A stretch of DNA of 64,000 nucleotides from an uncultured Clostridia bacterium (GCA_934476075.1 CAKSNH010000002.1:62001-126000); one strand, 5' to 3'. Counted from the first letter of the stretch, positions 32,607 through 41,913 are shown. A program made the numbers and translations. The notes: generated from the letters alone by a model not told the origin.

Positions 32607-33665
32607 TTATTCCCCCGCAATCTCTTTCACTTTATTTATAATCTCATTTGGTGTAGGAATTATACCGCCTGTACGCCCGAAGAAATGTACATCGGCTTTT
32701 CCGTTTACCGCAAGCTTAACATCTTCCACCATCTGTCCCATACTCATTTCAACCGACAAAAATGCCTTTGCGGTCTTTGCGGTCTGCTCGAATATATCTT
32801 TCGGGAACGGATAAAGAGTGATAGGTCTTATCAAACCTATTTTATAGCCCTGCTCACGCAATTCGTTCATAACAGTCTGAGCAATTCTCGATGTTGTGCC
32901 GTAAGCCGTCAATACGATTTCGGCGTCCTCCAAATTAAACGCCTCATATCTCTGCTCGTCTTTTTCAATCTTGTCATACTTTTTCTGTCTTTCAAAAACA
33001 GTGGCTTCAAGCTCCTCCGGCGACATATACAAGCTGTTTATAACGTTGTGCTTACGTTTCTTTTCCGTGCCGACGGTTGCCCATGTTTTTTCCGATTTAG
33101 TCTTTTCCACTTCGTCGGGGAACACAACCGGCTCCATCATCTGACCCAAAGTACCGTCGCCCAAAATCATAACGGGATTTCTGTATTCGTCTGCCAGATT
33201 GAATGCGTCAACGGTAAGACTCACCATTTCCTGAACCGAGTTCGGAGCTAAAACTATCAAATGATAGTCGCCGTGACCTCCGCCCTTTGTCGCCTGAAAA
33301 TAATCCGACTGAGCCGGCTGTATACCGCCCAAACCCGGACCGCCTCTTACCATATTAACAACCACGCACGGCAAATCGCACGCTGCTATATATGATAAAC
33401 CTTCTTGTTTCAAGCTGATACCGGGGCTTGACGAGCTTGTCATAACTCTTGCACCGGCACCCGCTGCACCGTAAACCATATTAATTGCGGAAACTTCGCT
33501 CTCCGCTTGCAGAAATGTTCCGCCGATTTTAGGCATTCTCTTTGCCATATATGCGGAAATTTCAGTTTGAGGTGTAATAGGATAGCCGAAGAAATGACGG
33601 CAGCCCGCTCTCATAGCCGCTTCGGCAATAGCCTCGTTACCCTTCATTAAAACTTTTTCGCTCAC
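32607..33665 (-). CDS. korA: 2-oxoacid:ferredoxin oxidoreductase, alpha subunit
   Basis: A 352-residue alpha subunit. It carries FFGYPITPQTEISAYMA, GAAGAGARVMTSSSSPG, and the substrate region SLKQEGLSYIAACDLPCVVV typical of the KorA/VorB group. It starts with GTG at 33665, nine bases after GGAGGT. With korB, korC and the ferredoxin subunit it forms the four-part enzyme that oxidises 2-oxoglutarate or branched 2-oxoacids with CoA and ferredoxin. The exact substrate cannot be fixed by eye. Confidence 0.92.
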   Translation of the reverse strand: MSEKVLMKGNEAIAEAAMRAGCRHFFGYPITPQTEISAYMAKRMPKIGGTFLQAESEVSAINMVYGAAGAGARVMTSSSSPGISLKQEGLSYIAACDLPCVVVNMVRGGPGLGGIQPAQSDYFQATKGGGHGDYHLIVLAPNSVQEMVSLTVDAFNLADEYRNPVMILGDGTLGQMMEPVVFPDEVEKTKSEKTWATVGTEKKRKHNVINSLYMSPEELEATVFERQKKYDKIEKDEQRYEAFNLEDAEIVLTAYGTTSRIAQTVMNELREQGYKIGLIRPITLYPFPKDIFEQTAKTAKAFLSVEMSMGQMVEDVKLAVNGKADVHFFGRTGGIIPTPNEIINKVKEIAGE

Positions 33666-33694
33666 TTTAATTTACCTCCAAATCCCATGCAAGG

Positions 33695-33901
33695 CTATTT
33701 TTCAATAGTAATAGCCACATCGGGACACATTGTTGCACAAAATGCACATCCTATACACTTGTCTTGTTCTTCAACCGCCGCCGGTGTAAAACCTTTTGCG
33801 TTCAGCTTATCTTTTGACAATTTAATTATCTTTTTCGGACAAGCATTCACACACAGTCCACAGCCCTTACAGCGATTTTCGTCTACTATAACCTTAGGCA
33901 T
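33695..33901 (-). CDS. korD: 2-oxoacid:ferredoxin oxidoreductase, delta (ferredoxin) subunit
   Basis: A 68-residue protein with two [4Fe-4S] motifs: CKGCGLCVNACPK and CIGCAFCATMCPD. It passes electrons from korAB to soluble ferredoxin. Between the P-loop gene and korA, with four and 30 bases to either side. Confidence 0.93.
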   Translation of the reverse strand: MPKVIVDENRCKGCGLCVNACPKKIIKLSKDKLNAKGFTPAAVEEQDKCIGCAFCATMCPDVAITIEK

Positions 33902-33904
33902 AGT

Positions 33905-34573
33905 TTATCTGTCCTTTCTGTTCTCCCACGGCTTTTTCAAAAAAATCTCCATCTCGAAATTTTTGCAAGCCATATTTTCAAGCGTTTTTTTCGTACCGCA
34001 ATTATACACAACCGGTATCCCCGTTCTGTCCGATACCTTTAAAAGCTCCGCATATCCCTCTGCCAGCACGTCACCCGTCGTTTCATCGGCAAGATTGGTG
34101 TTGTTGAAAATATCCGTCACTTTGAGCCTTGACGCTTTCTCAACAGACTCAATATATTCAATAATATCATCAGCATTTTGCGTAAGCGGACGTTTTGTAT
34201 TAACTACAAAGTGCATCTGATATTTCTCGTTTTCAAATTCTCTTTTATATCTGCCCAGTGCAAACGCACCGTCCTCGTCACCGCCGACATCAATTATCCC
34301 CACGGCGTCCTTATCCGCAAACACTTTCTGCGTTTCGGTCGGCACTGTCGGAATATCCACATTGCTCCCCGCAAAGTCGGAGGCTATGACGTTTATTCCG
34401 TATGTTTCCAAAATCTCCTTTGCATCGGCTGTTCTGAAATACGGATTAACGGTGTCCAAATCCACAATATATACTTTCTTTCCGTCTTTTGCCTGTTTCA
34501 CCGCAAAGTTTAATGCGGTTTCGGTTTTTCCGCTGCCAAAATGTCCTACAAATATATGAATTCTGTTTTCCAA
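33905..34573 (-). CDS. P-loop NTPase of the kor operon
   Basis: A 222-residue soluble nucleotide-binding protein. Walker A is HFGSGKTET (residues 11-19), followed by VYIVDLDTVNPYF and DVGGDEDGAFALG (Walker B-like). It resembles SIMIBI/MinD-CobQ ATPases and is often found ahead of 2-oxoacid ferredoxin oxidoreductase genes in Clostridia. A TTG start at 34573 follows AAAGGA, about 11 bases away. First gene of the operon; a maturation or regulatory role is an inference from position. Confidence 0.78.
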   Translation of the reverse strand: MENRIHIFVGHFGSGKTETALNFAVKQAKDGKKVYIVDLDTVNPYFRTADAKEILETYGINVIASDFAGSNVDIPTVPTETQKVFADKDAVGIIDVGGDEDGAFALGRYKREFENEKYQMHFVVNTKRPLTQNADDIIEYIESVEKASRLKVTDIFNNTNLADETTGDVLAEGYAELLKVSDRTGIPVVYNCGTKKTLENMACKNFEMEIFLKKPWENRKDR

Positions 34574-34646
34574 CGCAGTCCATTCCTTTCATAATGCAAA
34601 TCAGTCTGTCAACATATTATATTATTATATCATATCTGTTCTCAAT

Positions 34647-35045
34647 TTACAATACATAAGCCACAATCGGTATATATTTATCTTTAAGTTTTCGGTCTGC
34701 TTTTTTGACGGCAAAAAACGACACCAACATCATAATTATCCCCGCCAAAACAGACACTCCCTCGCTTTTGCCGACCGCATACACTATTGCATACATCAAA
34801 AAAAGCATAATAAGCGGCAGAATGTACACCAAAAATGCCGCCAAAAGTACATATGACGTCTGCATTTGTATTGCCACTCTGTCGCCCTTTTTTGCACCCG
34901 CCTCATTTTTTGCGGATATAATCTGTTCTGTCGGAGTGCAGCCGCCCTTGCAGTTTGCACAATTCTCACCGCAGGCGGATTTTCTCACTATTCTCACTTT
35001 TGCAATACCGTTTTCCACGCTTTCAACACTGCCGATTTCACGCAT
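34647..35045 (-). CDS. SoxR-reducing system protein RseC family membrane protein
   Basis: A 132-residue protein. The N-terminal Cys-rich part, with CGENCANCKGGC (about residues 25-36), and two transmembrane helices (about 68-90 and 98-115) followed by a basic tail are the RseC/MucC layout. In the Rsx/Rnf context such proteins assist electron transfer. It is the last gene of the nadK-argR-recN operon, 19 bases after recN. Confidence 0.82.
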   Translation of the reverse strand: MREIGSVESVENGIAKVRIVRKSACGENCANCKGGCTPTEQIISAKNEAGAKKGDRVAIQMQTSYVLLAAFLVYILPLIMLFLMYAIVYAVGKSEGVSVLAGIIMMLVSFFAVKKADRKLKDKYIPIVAYVL

Positions 35046-35064
35046 AATTTTTTCCTTCCATATA

Positions 35065-36732
35065 TCAGCTTACCGACTTTGCCAGCATTTCCCGTGCGTG
35101 ACTCAGTGCGGTCTGTGTAATATTTGTACCGTCGATAATTCTCGCAAGTTCACGTTCCCTGTCCGTTTCCGACAATTCAAGCAGGGACGTTGACGTTTTG
35201 TCATTCACTATATTTTTCTGTATCAGGAAATGATTGTCCGCAGCCGCCGCAAGCACCGCCAAGTGCGTTATGCAGATAACCTGTTTTTTATCCGCAATCT
35301 GTGATAATTTAGCGGCGATTTTCTGTGCGGCACTTCCCGACACACCCGTATCAATCTCGTCAAAAATCATCGTGTCCACATCGTCCTCGTCAGCCAGAAT
35401 TGACTTAACCGCAAGCATAACCCTCGACAATTCACCGCCTGACGCCACTTTCACAAGCGGTTTTAACGGTTCACCTAAGTTTGTGCTTATCATAAATTCA
35501 ACGTTATCGACGCCGTTTGACGAATAACCGCTGTACGGTGCAATATTAACCGCAAATTCGGAATTTGGCATATCAAGTTCCGTCAGCGATTTTTTTATCT
35601 GGCTTTCCAATTCATGCGACGCTTTTTTTCTCGTTTCGGTTAAACATTGTGCCTTTTTCTTCAATTCCGCCTCGACCATATCACGCTTTTCGATAAGCAT
35701 ATTAAGCTGATTGTCGCTGTCGCTTATCGTTTCGAGTTCAGCCTTTGCTTTTTCGTAATATTTCAAAATTTCTTCTTCGTTATTTCCGTACTTGCGTTTT
35801 AACCCCGAAATAATATCAAGTCTTTCCTCAATATCATTTAATGTATTTTCATCATAATCTATCTTTGAGCCGTACTCTTTAAGTTCGTGCGCATAGTCCT
35901 CTATGCCGTACATGATGTCACTTAATTTATCGTATATATCAGCCAGATTACTGTCATAATCCTTTATCTTTTCCAATGCCGATACCGCCACACTTATCCC
36001 GTCATATGCCGACTGAGTTTCTCCGCCGTCATATAAATTCGCATATGCCTCGCTCACACCCATGGAAATTTTCTCGGAATTTGCCGCAATGTCACGCCGT
36101 TCTGCAAGTTCGTCATACTCGCCGACCTTTAAAGCAGCACTTTCAATCTCGTTTGTCTGATAGGATAACAAATCCATTCGCTGTGCTTTTTCCTGTTCGT
36201 TCAGGCTAAGCTCGTCTATCTGTTTTTCTATCTCACGATACTGATTGTACACTGCCAGATACGCATTTTTTTCGGCGTCGTTTTTCGCAAACTTATCCAA
36301 AAATTTAATATGCTTTGACGGAGTAAGCAAGTCCTGATTGTCATGCTGACCGTGAATATTTATAAGATAGTTGCCTATCTCACGAAGTGATGCCGTAGAT
36401 ACTATCACCGAATTAATTCTGCTTACGCTTCTGCCGTCCTCGGTAATGTCACGGCTTACTATAACTTGATTATCCTCAACATCAATACCGTATTCTGCTA
36501 TTTTCTCCGCCACAAAACCGCTCACGTCAAACATGGCTTGAATTTGTGCCTTTTTTTCGCCGTATCTGACCAGAGCCTTGTTTGTTCTCGCTCCCAAAAT
36601 AAGATTTATCGAGTCTATAATAATAGACTTACCCGCTCCCGTTTCACCGGTAAGAACGCTCATACCGTTTTTGAAATCAACACTCAGATTTTCTATAACC
36701 GCAATATTTTTAATATGAAGATGTGTCAGCAT
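35065..36732 (-). CDS. recN: DNA repair protein RecN
   Basis: An SMC-like ATPase that joins broken DNA ends. It has 555 residues: N-terminal Walker A GETGAGKSIIID (about residues 30-41), a coiled-coil middle, and C-terminal ASGGELSRVMLA (signature), FDEIDTGVSG (Walker B) and ITHLAVLA. ATG at 36732 lies about ten bases after AAAGGA; a start at 36741 would sit on top of it. In the nadK-argR-recN operon, the standard order in Firmicutes. Confidence 0.94.
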   Translation of the reverse strand: MLTHLHIKNIAVIENLSVDFKNGMSVLTGETGAGKSIIIDSINLILGARTNKALVRYGEKKAQIQAMFDVSGFVAEKIAEYGIDVEDNQVIVSRDITEDGRSVSRINSVIVSTASLREIGNYLINIHGQHDNQDLLTPSKHIKFLDKFAKNDAEKNAYLAVYNQYREIEKQIDELSLNEQEKAQRMDLLSYQTNEIESAALKVGEYDELAERRDIAANSEKISMGVSEAYANLYDGGETQSAYDGISVAVSALEKIKDYDSNLADIYDKLSDIMYGIEDYAHELKEYGSKIDYDENTLNDIEERLDIISGLKRKYGNNEEEILKYYEKAKAELETISDSDNQLNMLIEKRDMVEAELKKKAQCLTETRKKASHELESQIKKSLTELDMPNSEFAVNIAPYSGYSSNGVDNVEFMISTNLGEPLKPLVKVASGGELSRVMLAVKSILADEDDVDTMIFDEIDTGVSGSAAQKIAAKLSQIADKKQVICITHLAVLAAAADNHFLIQKNIVNDKTSTSLLELSETDRERELARIIDGTNITQTALSHAREMLAKSVS

Positions 36733-36759
36733 AACTTTCATATCCTTTCGTGAAAATAT

Positions 36760-37215
36760 TTATTTTGTCAATCTGAATATCTTGTTTAATTTAGCGGCAA
36801 CCTTTTCTGCTTTTTCAGGACTTTCGGTTATGATAAGCACCGTATCGTCACCGGCAACCGAGCCTAAAATCTCGGTATCAATCATACTGTCAAGTGACGC
36901 CGCAACCGCCGGAGCCATACCCGGAAAACTCTTTACCACAACCGTGTGCAAAGCGAAATTAACGCTTATAACCGCATCGGAAAACATAGCGATATGCTTA
37001 TCCGAGTCGGGTTTTGCCGCACCGGGAAGTGCATATTTGTAAGCGTTTCCGCCGATAGGAATTTTTATAAGACCGAGTTCCTTAATGTCACGGGATACTG
37101 TCGCCTGTGTGACGTTAAAACCGTCATTTTTAAGTTCCTGTAAAAGAGCCTCCTGCGTCTGAATGTCCTTTGAATTTATTATACTTAATAATTTACTGTG
37201 TCTGCGATATTTCAT
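36760..37215 (-). CDS. argR: Arginine repressor ArgR
   Basis: A 151-residue hexameric regulator of arginine metabolism. The winged HTH is in residues 1-70 (TQEALLQELKNDGFNVTQATVSRDI), and the C-terminal oligomerisation/arginine-binding domain has GDDTVLIITESPEKAE. Between nadK and recN, as is common in Firmicutes. The arginine-contacting GDD motif is intact. Confidence 0.94.
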   Translation of the reverse strand: MKYRRHSKLLSIINSKDIQTQEALLQELKNDGFNVTQATVSRDIKELGLIKIPIGGNAYKYALPGAAKPDSDKHIAMFSDAVISVNFALHTVVVKSFPGMAPAVAASLDSMIDTEILGSVAGDDTVLIITESPEKAEKVAAKLNKIFRLTK

Positions 37216-37235
37216 TTTCTTCCACCATTTTCTTT

Positions 37236-38075
37236 TTACAACAATTTCATAATCAGCGTATCGTAGAACGATTGATTGCTGATTTTAATCAATTTGGTTA
37301 TATAACCCGATTTTGTTATAACAACCTTATCGCCGTACTGAATATGTGCTTTCACACCGCCGTCAATGCTGACCGACGCCTCGTACCTGTAATTTTTGTC
37401 AAGCTGCAAAGTTACGGTTTTGTCTGCGGATACTATGGCAGGTCTTGCCGTCAGCATATGCGGACAAATCGGTGTAGCGACAAACAGCGTCATAAGAGGG
37501 TCGACAACAGGACCGCCCGCAGACAGTGAATATGCGGTAGAGCCTGTCGGAGTTGCGATAATCATACCGTCAGCGGTATAAGTATTCACCAGTTCATCAT
37601 TAGAGTATAATTTATAGTGTATGAGTCTTGACTCAATGTGTTTTGATATAACAACATCGTTAAGTGCGTGATAAACCCCGTCACACACACCGTTTTTATA
37701 CACTTCCACACGCATCATCATACGGTTTTGCACATTAAAATCGTCACTGAGGAGTTTATCCATAGCCGACTCTATGTTATCGGGTTCAACCTCCGACATA
37801 AAACCGATAGTACCCAAATTAATCCCCAAAATAGGCACATCGCCTTTTGCACACTGCTCGGCAACTTCCAAAATTGTCCCGTCACCGCCAAGCACTATTG
37901 CAAAGTCCACAAAACTGTATATTTCCTCGTCTGCGAAAGTAACATCAAATCCGTATTGCTCATAACACCTGTCCATATATAAGCTTGCCTTGTTTTTCAG
38001 ATATTCAACTGTTTTTCTTGCATAGATAAGTTCCTTATCCTTTGTTATATTAGGTATAACAGCAATTTTTTTCAT
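37236..38075 (-). CDS. nadK: NAD kinase
   Basis: Phosphorylates NAD+ to NADP+. It has 279 residues with the GGDGTILEVA motif (near residue 64), NDVVI and the PTGSTAYSLSAGGP motif. ATG at 38075 follows GGAGGGAAAT; an upstream in-frame start at 38093 is unlikely. First gene of the nadK-argR-recN-rseC operon. It also supplies NADP for the Nfn enzyme encoded 10 kb away. Confidence 0.95.
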   Translation of the reverse strand: MKKIAVIPNITKDKELIYARKTVEYLKNKASLYMDRCYEQYGFDVTFADEEIYSFVDFAIVLGGDGTILEVAEQCAKGDVPILGINLGTIGFMSEVEPDNIESAMDKLLSDDFNVQNRMMMRVEVYKNGVCDGVYHALNDVVISKHIESRLIHYKLYSNDELVNTYTADGMIIATPTGSTAYSLSAGGPVVDPLMTLFVATPICPHMLTARPAIVSADKTVTLQLDKNYRYEASVSIDGGVKAHIQYGDKVVITKSGYITKLIKISNQSFYDTLIMKLL

Positions 38076-38296
38076 ATTTCCCTCCAAAGACATTATACAC
38101 TCTTCATGTCCGAAATATTTCTATTTCATTATACTCCTTTACGAACAAAATTTCAAGTTTTAAATGAATATTGTGTAATTTTATTCACATAAATATACAT
38201 AAATTAATATTTACGTTCACTGTACATATAAAATACAGCGGTTATTAAAAAAAGTTTCTGATAAAATCTTTTTAATTTTCAATCGCTTACTTGTAC

Positions 38297-38325
38297 TTGA
38301 TATTAAATCCCCAAAATAGTATAAT
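38297..38325 (+). promoter_or_regulatory. Sigma-A promoter of the hemerythrin gene
   Basis: TTGATA (38297-38302), 17-base spacer, TATAAT (38320-38325). The ATG is 34 bases downstream. The remaining 200 bases toward nadK are A+T rich with nothing else recognised. Confidence 0.75.
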
Positions 38326-38358
38326 GTATATATAAAAAAATTATAAGGAGTGACCACT

Positions 38359-38760
38359 ATGAGATACGAACTAACCAAAGATTTGGAGTGCGGCAACGCA
38401 ATGGTTGACAATGAGCACAGAGAACTTTTGCAGGCGGTGAACAAATTGCTTGATGCGTGCAGTCAGGGCAATGGCAGAAAATCAATCAAGCCTACCGCCG
38501 ACTTTTTATTAAAATATGTCGCAACTCATTTTGCACACGAAGAACAGCTGCAACAAAAAGTGAATTATCCGAATATTGACGCACACAAAAAGTTTCATGC
38601 GGAGTATACAAAAAAATTGAAAGACATTACCGCAGCTATCCCCGACACAGACGCGTCTTTGCTTGATTTGAGCAATTTAAACCGGCATATTGCAGTGTTA
38701 ATATCACATATTAAAATCGAGGACAAACGTCTTTGCGAATACATAAACAGTAAAAAATAA
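38359..38760 (+). CDS. Bacteriohemerythrin-type protein
   Basis: A 133-residue four-helix protein with a non-haem di-iron site that binds O2. The ligand pattern is complete: NEHRELL (helix A), THFAHEEQLQ, DAHKKFH and a C-terminal SHIKIED. Length and layout match single-domain bacteriohemerythrins, probably O2 or redox sensing or storage. RBS AAGGAGTG. Own promoter; rlmB follows 48 bases on. Confidence 0.9.
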   Translation: MRYELTKDLECGNAMVDNEHRELLQAVNKLLDACSQGNGRKSIKPTADFLLKYVATHFAHEEQLQQKVNYPNIDAHKKFHAEYTKKLKDITAAIPDTDASLLDLSNLNRHIAVLISHIKIEDKRLCEYINSKK

Positions 38761-38808
38761 TTTGCTGTTACGAAAAGAGTTATATTATATATTGAAAGGA
38801 AAAATGAT

Positions 38809-39558
38809 ATGTCTAATGAAACACAAGACAAGATTGAGGGCAGAAACCCCGTCATGGAGGCATTGAGAGCAGGACGTGAAATTGATAAAATTTTAGTTAA
38901 AAAAGGTAAGCCCGAAGGCTCGGTAATTCCTATTATAAAAAAAGCCAAGGCTTTGGGGATTGTCGTGCAGGAAGTGGAAAAACAAAAGCTTGACTCGATA
39001 AGCGAATCTGATAATCATCAGGGTGTTATTGCATATGCGGCAGTGCATGAATATGCAACGGTGGCGGATATTCTAAATCGTGCAAAGGAAAAGGGCGAAG
39101 ACCCGTTCGTGCTTATCTGCGACAAAATTACCGACCCGCATAATTTGGGTTCGATTTTGCGTACGGCAAACTGCGTCGGTGCACACGGAATTATTATCCC
39201 GAAACGCAACAGCGTCGGACTGAACTCAACCGTTGCCAAAACCTCTGCCGGAGCAATGGAATATACACCTGTCGCAAAGGTTACCAACATAGCACGCACT
39301 ATTGATGAGCTTAAAGAACAGGGAATGTGGATTGCAGGTGCACAAATGGACGGCGAGGAGATGTACAAGGCTAATCTTACAGGCTCTATCGGTATTGTAA
39401 TCGGCAGTGAGGGTGAGGGTATCAGCCGTCTGGTGAGCGAAAAGTGCGATTTTCATGTGAGCATACCTATGTGCGGTGAGATTAATTCGCTTAATGCGTC
39501 GGTTGCCGCATCGGTTCTGATGTATGAAGTATTGCGTCAGAGAAACATTAAAAAATAA
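38809..39558 (+). CDS. rlmB: 23S rRNA (guanosine-2'-O)-methyltransferase RlmB
   Basis: A SpoU/TrmH-family enzyme of 249 residues. The N-terminal substrate-binding domain (IEGRNPVMEALRAGREIDKIL) is followed by a SPOUT knot with DKITDPHNLGSILRTA, IIIPKRNSVGL, IVIGSEGEGIS and SLNASVAASVLMYE. Methylates G2251-type positions of 23S rRNA. RBS GAAAGGA. TrmH-like alternatives exist, but the N-terminal domain favours RlmB. Confidence 0.93.
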   Translation: MSNETQDKIEGRNPVMEALRAGREIDKILVKKGKPEGSVIPIIKKAKALGIVVQEVEKQKLDSISESDNHQGVIAYAAVHEYATVADILNRAKEKGEDPFVLICDKITDPHNLGSILRTANCVGAHGIIIPKRNSVGLNSTVAKTSAGAMEYTPVAKVTNIARTIDELKEQGMWIAGAQMDGEEMYKANLTGSIGIVIGSEGEGISRLVSEKCDFHVSIPMCGEINSLNASVAASVLMYEVLRQRNIKK

Positions 39559-39570
39559 GGTTGTTAAATT

Positions 39571-39599
39571 TTGCACAATGTTTTACGGTAAATTATTAT
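39571..39599 (+). promoter_or_regulatory. Candidate promoter of the ACT-PFL-ATPase operon
   Basis: TTGCAC (39571-39576), 17-base spacer, TATTAT (39594-39599). It would leave a leader of about 265 bases before the ACT gene. The gap 39559-39871 holds no gene; it contains this promoter, A+T-rich sequence and the hairpin listed next. Confidence 0.45.
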
Positions 39600-39797
39600 G
39601 CGTTTTGTGAATATTAAATTATATTGCATTATATTGCTAATCGAAAATGAGCAAATCAAAGAAAAACAGAGCATTTCAATGCTAAACGCAGATATTGTGC
39701 ATATAATTAATTTTCTGATAGAAAATTAGGTAATAAAGTAATATTTAAGGGTGGAATTTTAGATATAAAGATATTATTATATAGGTATGTTTTTCGG

Positions 39798-39824
39798 TGG
39801 TGCAGTCCTTGACGGAATGCACCA
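39798..39824 (+). promoter_or_regulatory. Leader hairpin upstream of the ACT gene
   Basis: TGGTGCA and TGCACCA (7 bp perfect) with an inner TCC/GGA pair. A short ATTGTTAG follows, not a full U-run. It lies 48 bases before the ACT start. It may be an attenuator, processing site or leader structure. Confidence 0.4.
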
Positions 39825-39871
39825 TTGTTAGTTAAAATTAAAATGTTTTATGTAAACGGGAGGATAACCTA

Positions 39872-40141
39872 ATGAGAGCAGTTATTACAGTGGTGGGGCG
39901 TGACAAGGTTGGTATTATTGCAAGAGTAAGCAATGTTTTATCTGATACAGGTGTGAATATCCTTGATATTTCTCAGACTATTATGCAGGATATGTTTACT
40001 ATGATTATGCTTGTTGATACTTCAAAGGCAACGGGCGACAACAAGGTTCTTACAGAAAAATTGAATGAGGTTGAAAAGGAAATGGGTCTTTCGATTCACA
40101 TTCAGAATGAAGAACTTTTTAATTCTATGCATAGAATATAA
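39872..40141 (+). CDS. ACT domain protein (UPF0237 type)
   Basis: An 89-residue protein, a single ACT fold with MRAVITVVGRDKVGIIARVSN and ILDISQTIMQDMFTMIMLVD. It is the small companion of the PFL-like protein encoded 29 bases further on; the pair occurs widely in Firmicutes. The ACT fold probably senses an amino acid. RBS GGGAGGA. Confidence 0.9.
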   Translation: MRAVITVVGRDKVGIIARVSNVLSDTGVNILDISQTIMQDMFTMIMLVDTSKATGDNKVLTEKLNEVEKEMGLSIHIQNEELFNSMHRI

Positions 40142-40170
40142 CTAAAATAATAATAGGGAGATGAAGTATA

Positions 40171-41538
40171 GTGATTAATCCATTTGAAATATTGGAAACC
40201 GTCAATATGATTGACAGGGAAAACCTCGACATCAGAACGATTACCATGGGTATTTCTTTGAAAAATTGTGTTGACCCCGATATAGATAAGGCTTGCGAAA
40301 AGGTATATAACAAAATTACTACATATGCAAAAGATTTGGTTAAGGTAGGACAGGATATTGAAAATCAATACGGTATACCGATTATCAACAAGCGTATTTC
40401 CATTACACCGGCGGCTACTTTGATTGACGCACTTGACGAACCTACCGTTGAAAAATGCGTTAAGCTTGCCAAAACTTTGGACAAAGCCGCAAAGACAACA
40501 GGCGTAAACTTCATAGGCGGATATTCGGCATTGGTGCACAAGGGCTTTACCAAGGGTGAGCGTGTGCTTATCGAGTCTATTCCCGAGGCGTTGGCAAGCA
40601 CGGAATTGGTTTGTTCAAGCGTGAATGTCGGCACAACAAGAGCCGGAATAAACATGGACGCCGTAAAGCTTATGGGTGAAGTGGTTAAAAAGGCTGCCGA
40701 ACTTACCAAGGAATCGGGCGGTTTTGCCTGTGCAAAATTGGTTGTGTTCTGCAATGCGGTGGAGGACAATCCGTTTATGGCGGGTGCGTTCCACGGCGAG
40801 GGCGAAGGCGACTGCGTAATCAATGTCGGCGTAAGCGGCCCGGGCGTTGTTAAATGTGCACTCGAAAAGGTTAAGGGCGAGCCTTTCGGTATCGTTGCCG
40901 AAACCATCAAAAAGACTGCATTTAAGATTACAAGAATGGGTCAGCTTGTTGCTCAGGAGGCATCAAAGAGATTGAACGTACCTTTCGGTATCGTGGACTT
41001 ATCTCTTGCTCCTACACCGGCAGTGGGCGACAGCGTCGCTTATATCCTTGAAGAAATGGGTCTTGAAAAATGCGGTACTCACGGTACTACCGCTGCTTTG
41101 GCTTTGCTTAATGACGCTGTTAAAAAGGGCGGTGTTATGGCGTCAAGCTATGTCGGAGGTTTGTCGGGTGCGTTTATTCCCGTTTCTGAGGACGCAGGTA
41201 TGATTGCGGCTGCAAAAGAAGGTGCTTTGGTTTTGGAAAAACTCGAAGCAATGACCTGTGTATGTTCTGTCGGTCTTGACATGATTGCTGTTCCGGGCGA
41301 TACGTCGGCGGCAACCATATCGGCAATTATCGCAGACGAGGCGGCAATCGGTATGGTGAACACAAAGACCACCGCAGTCAGAGTTATTCCGGCTCCGGGA
41401 TACAAGGTGGGCGATGTTGTTGAGTTCGGCGGACTTTTGGGAAGCGGCCCCGTAATGCCTGTCAAACAATATTCAAGCGAGGAATTTGTGGCGAGAGGCG
41501 GCAGAATTCCTGCACCTTTGCAAAGCTTGAAAAACTAA
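40171..41538 (+). CDS. PFL family protein (UPF0210, DUF711)
   Basis: A 455-residue soluble protein of the UPF0210 family, related to glycyl-radical enzymes by fold but without the Gly radical motif. Recognisable parts: MGISLKNCVDPD near the start, GVNFIGGYSALVHKGFT, GEGEGDCVINVGVSGPGVV and a GTHGTTAALALLNDAVKKGG segment. Function unknown. GTG start after AGGGAGATG. It is directly followed, 33 bases on, by the V-ATPase operon, with no terminator seen. Confidence 0.9.
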   Translation: MINPFEILETVNMIDRENLDIRTITMGISLKNCVDPDIDKACEKVYNKITTYAKDLVKVGQDIENQYGIPIINKRISITPAATLIDALDEPTVEKCVKLAKTLDKAAKTTGVNFIGGYSALVHKGFTKGERVLIESIPEALASTELVCSSVNVGTTRAGINMDAVKLMGEVVKKAAELTKESGGFACAKLVVFCNAVEDNPFMAGAFHGEGEGDCVINVGVSGPGVVKCALEKVKGEPFGIVAETIKKTAFKITRMGQLVAQEASKRLNVPFGIVDLSLAPTPAVGDSVAYILEEMGLEKCGTHGTTAALALLNDAVKKGGVMASSYVGGLSGAFIPVSEDAGMIAAAKEGALVLEKLEAMTCVCSVGLDMIAVPGDTSAATISAIIADEAAIGMVNTKTTAVRVIPAPGYKVGDVVEFGGLLGSGPVMPVKQYSSEEFVARGGRIPAPLQSLKN

Positions 41539-41571
41539 TATTTTGCAAAAATTTAAAGGAAGTGCGAATCC

Positions 41572-41883
41572 ATGGAAAAAATTATCGGACAAATTATTGC
41601 AATAGAGGATATGGCACAGAAAGTTATCGAAGAGGCGAAAGAGGAAAACAAAAACCTTGACGGTTCTATTAAAAAGAGTATCGACGCTAAAAAACATGAG
41701 ATAGAAACAAAAGTCCATGAAAAAAGCGAACATATTCAAAAAGTCGAAGAAGAACACGCAGAAAAGAGAATAGCTGAGGCTGAAAAAACTATTGCAAAAG
41801 AAAAGATTAATCTTGAAGAAATCTATAACAAAAACAAAGATGCCTGGATTGATAAAATCTTTGCCAATATTGTAAATGATTGA
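41572..41883 (+). CDS. V-type ATPase subunit G/H-like stalk protein
   Basis: A 103-residue, almost entirely helical, charged protein (coiled coil across residues 20-85) at the head of the V-ATPase operon. Size, composition and position fit the peripheral-stalk G/H subunit that pairs with subunit E. RBS GGAAG. Little sequence conservation is expected in this family. Confidence 0.75.
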   Translation: MEKIIGQIIAIEDMAQKVIEEAKEENKNLDGSIKKSIDAKKHEIETKVHEKSEHIQKVEEEHAEKRIAEAEKTIAKEKINLEEIYNKNKDAWIDKIFANIVND

Positions 41884-41913
41884 TTTTATCGTCCATGAAA
41901 AGGTTGTGAGAAT

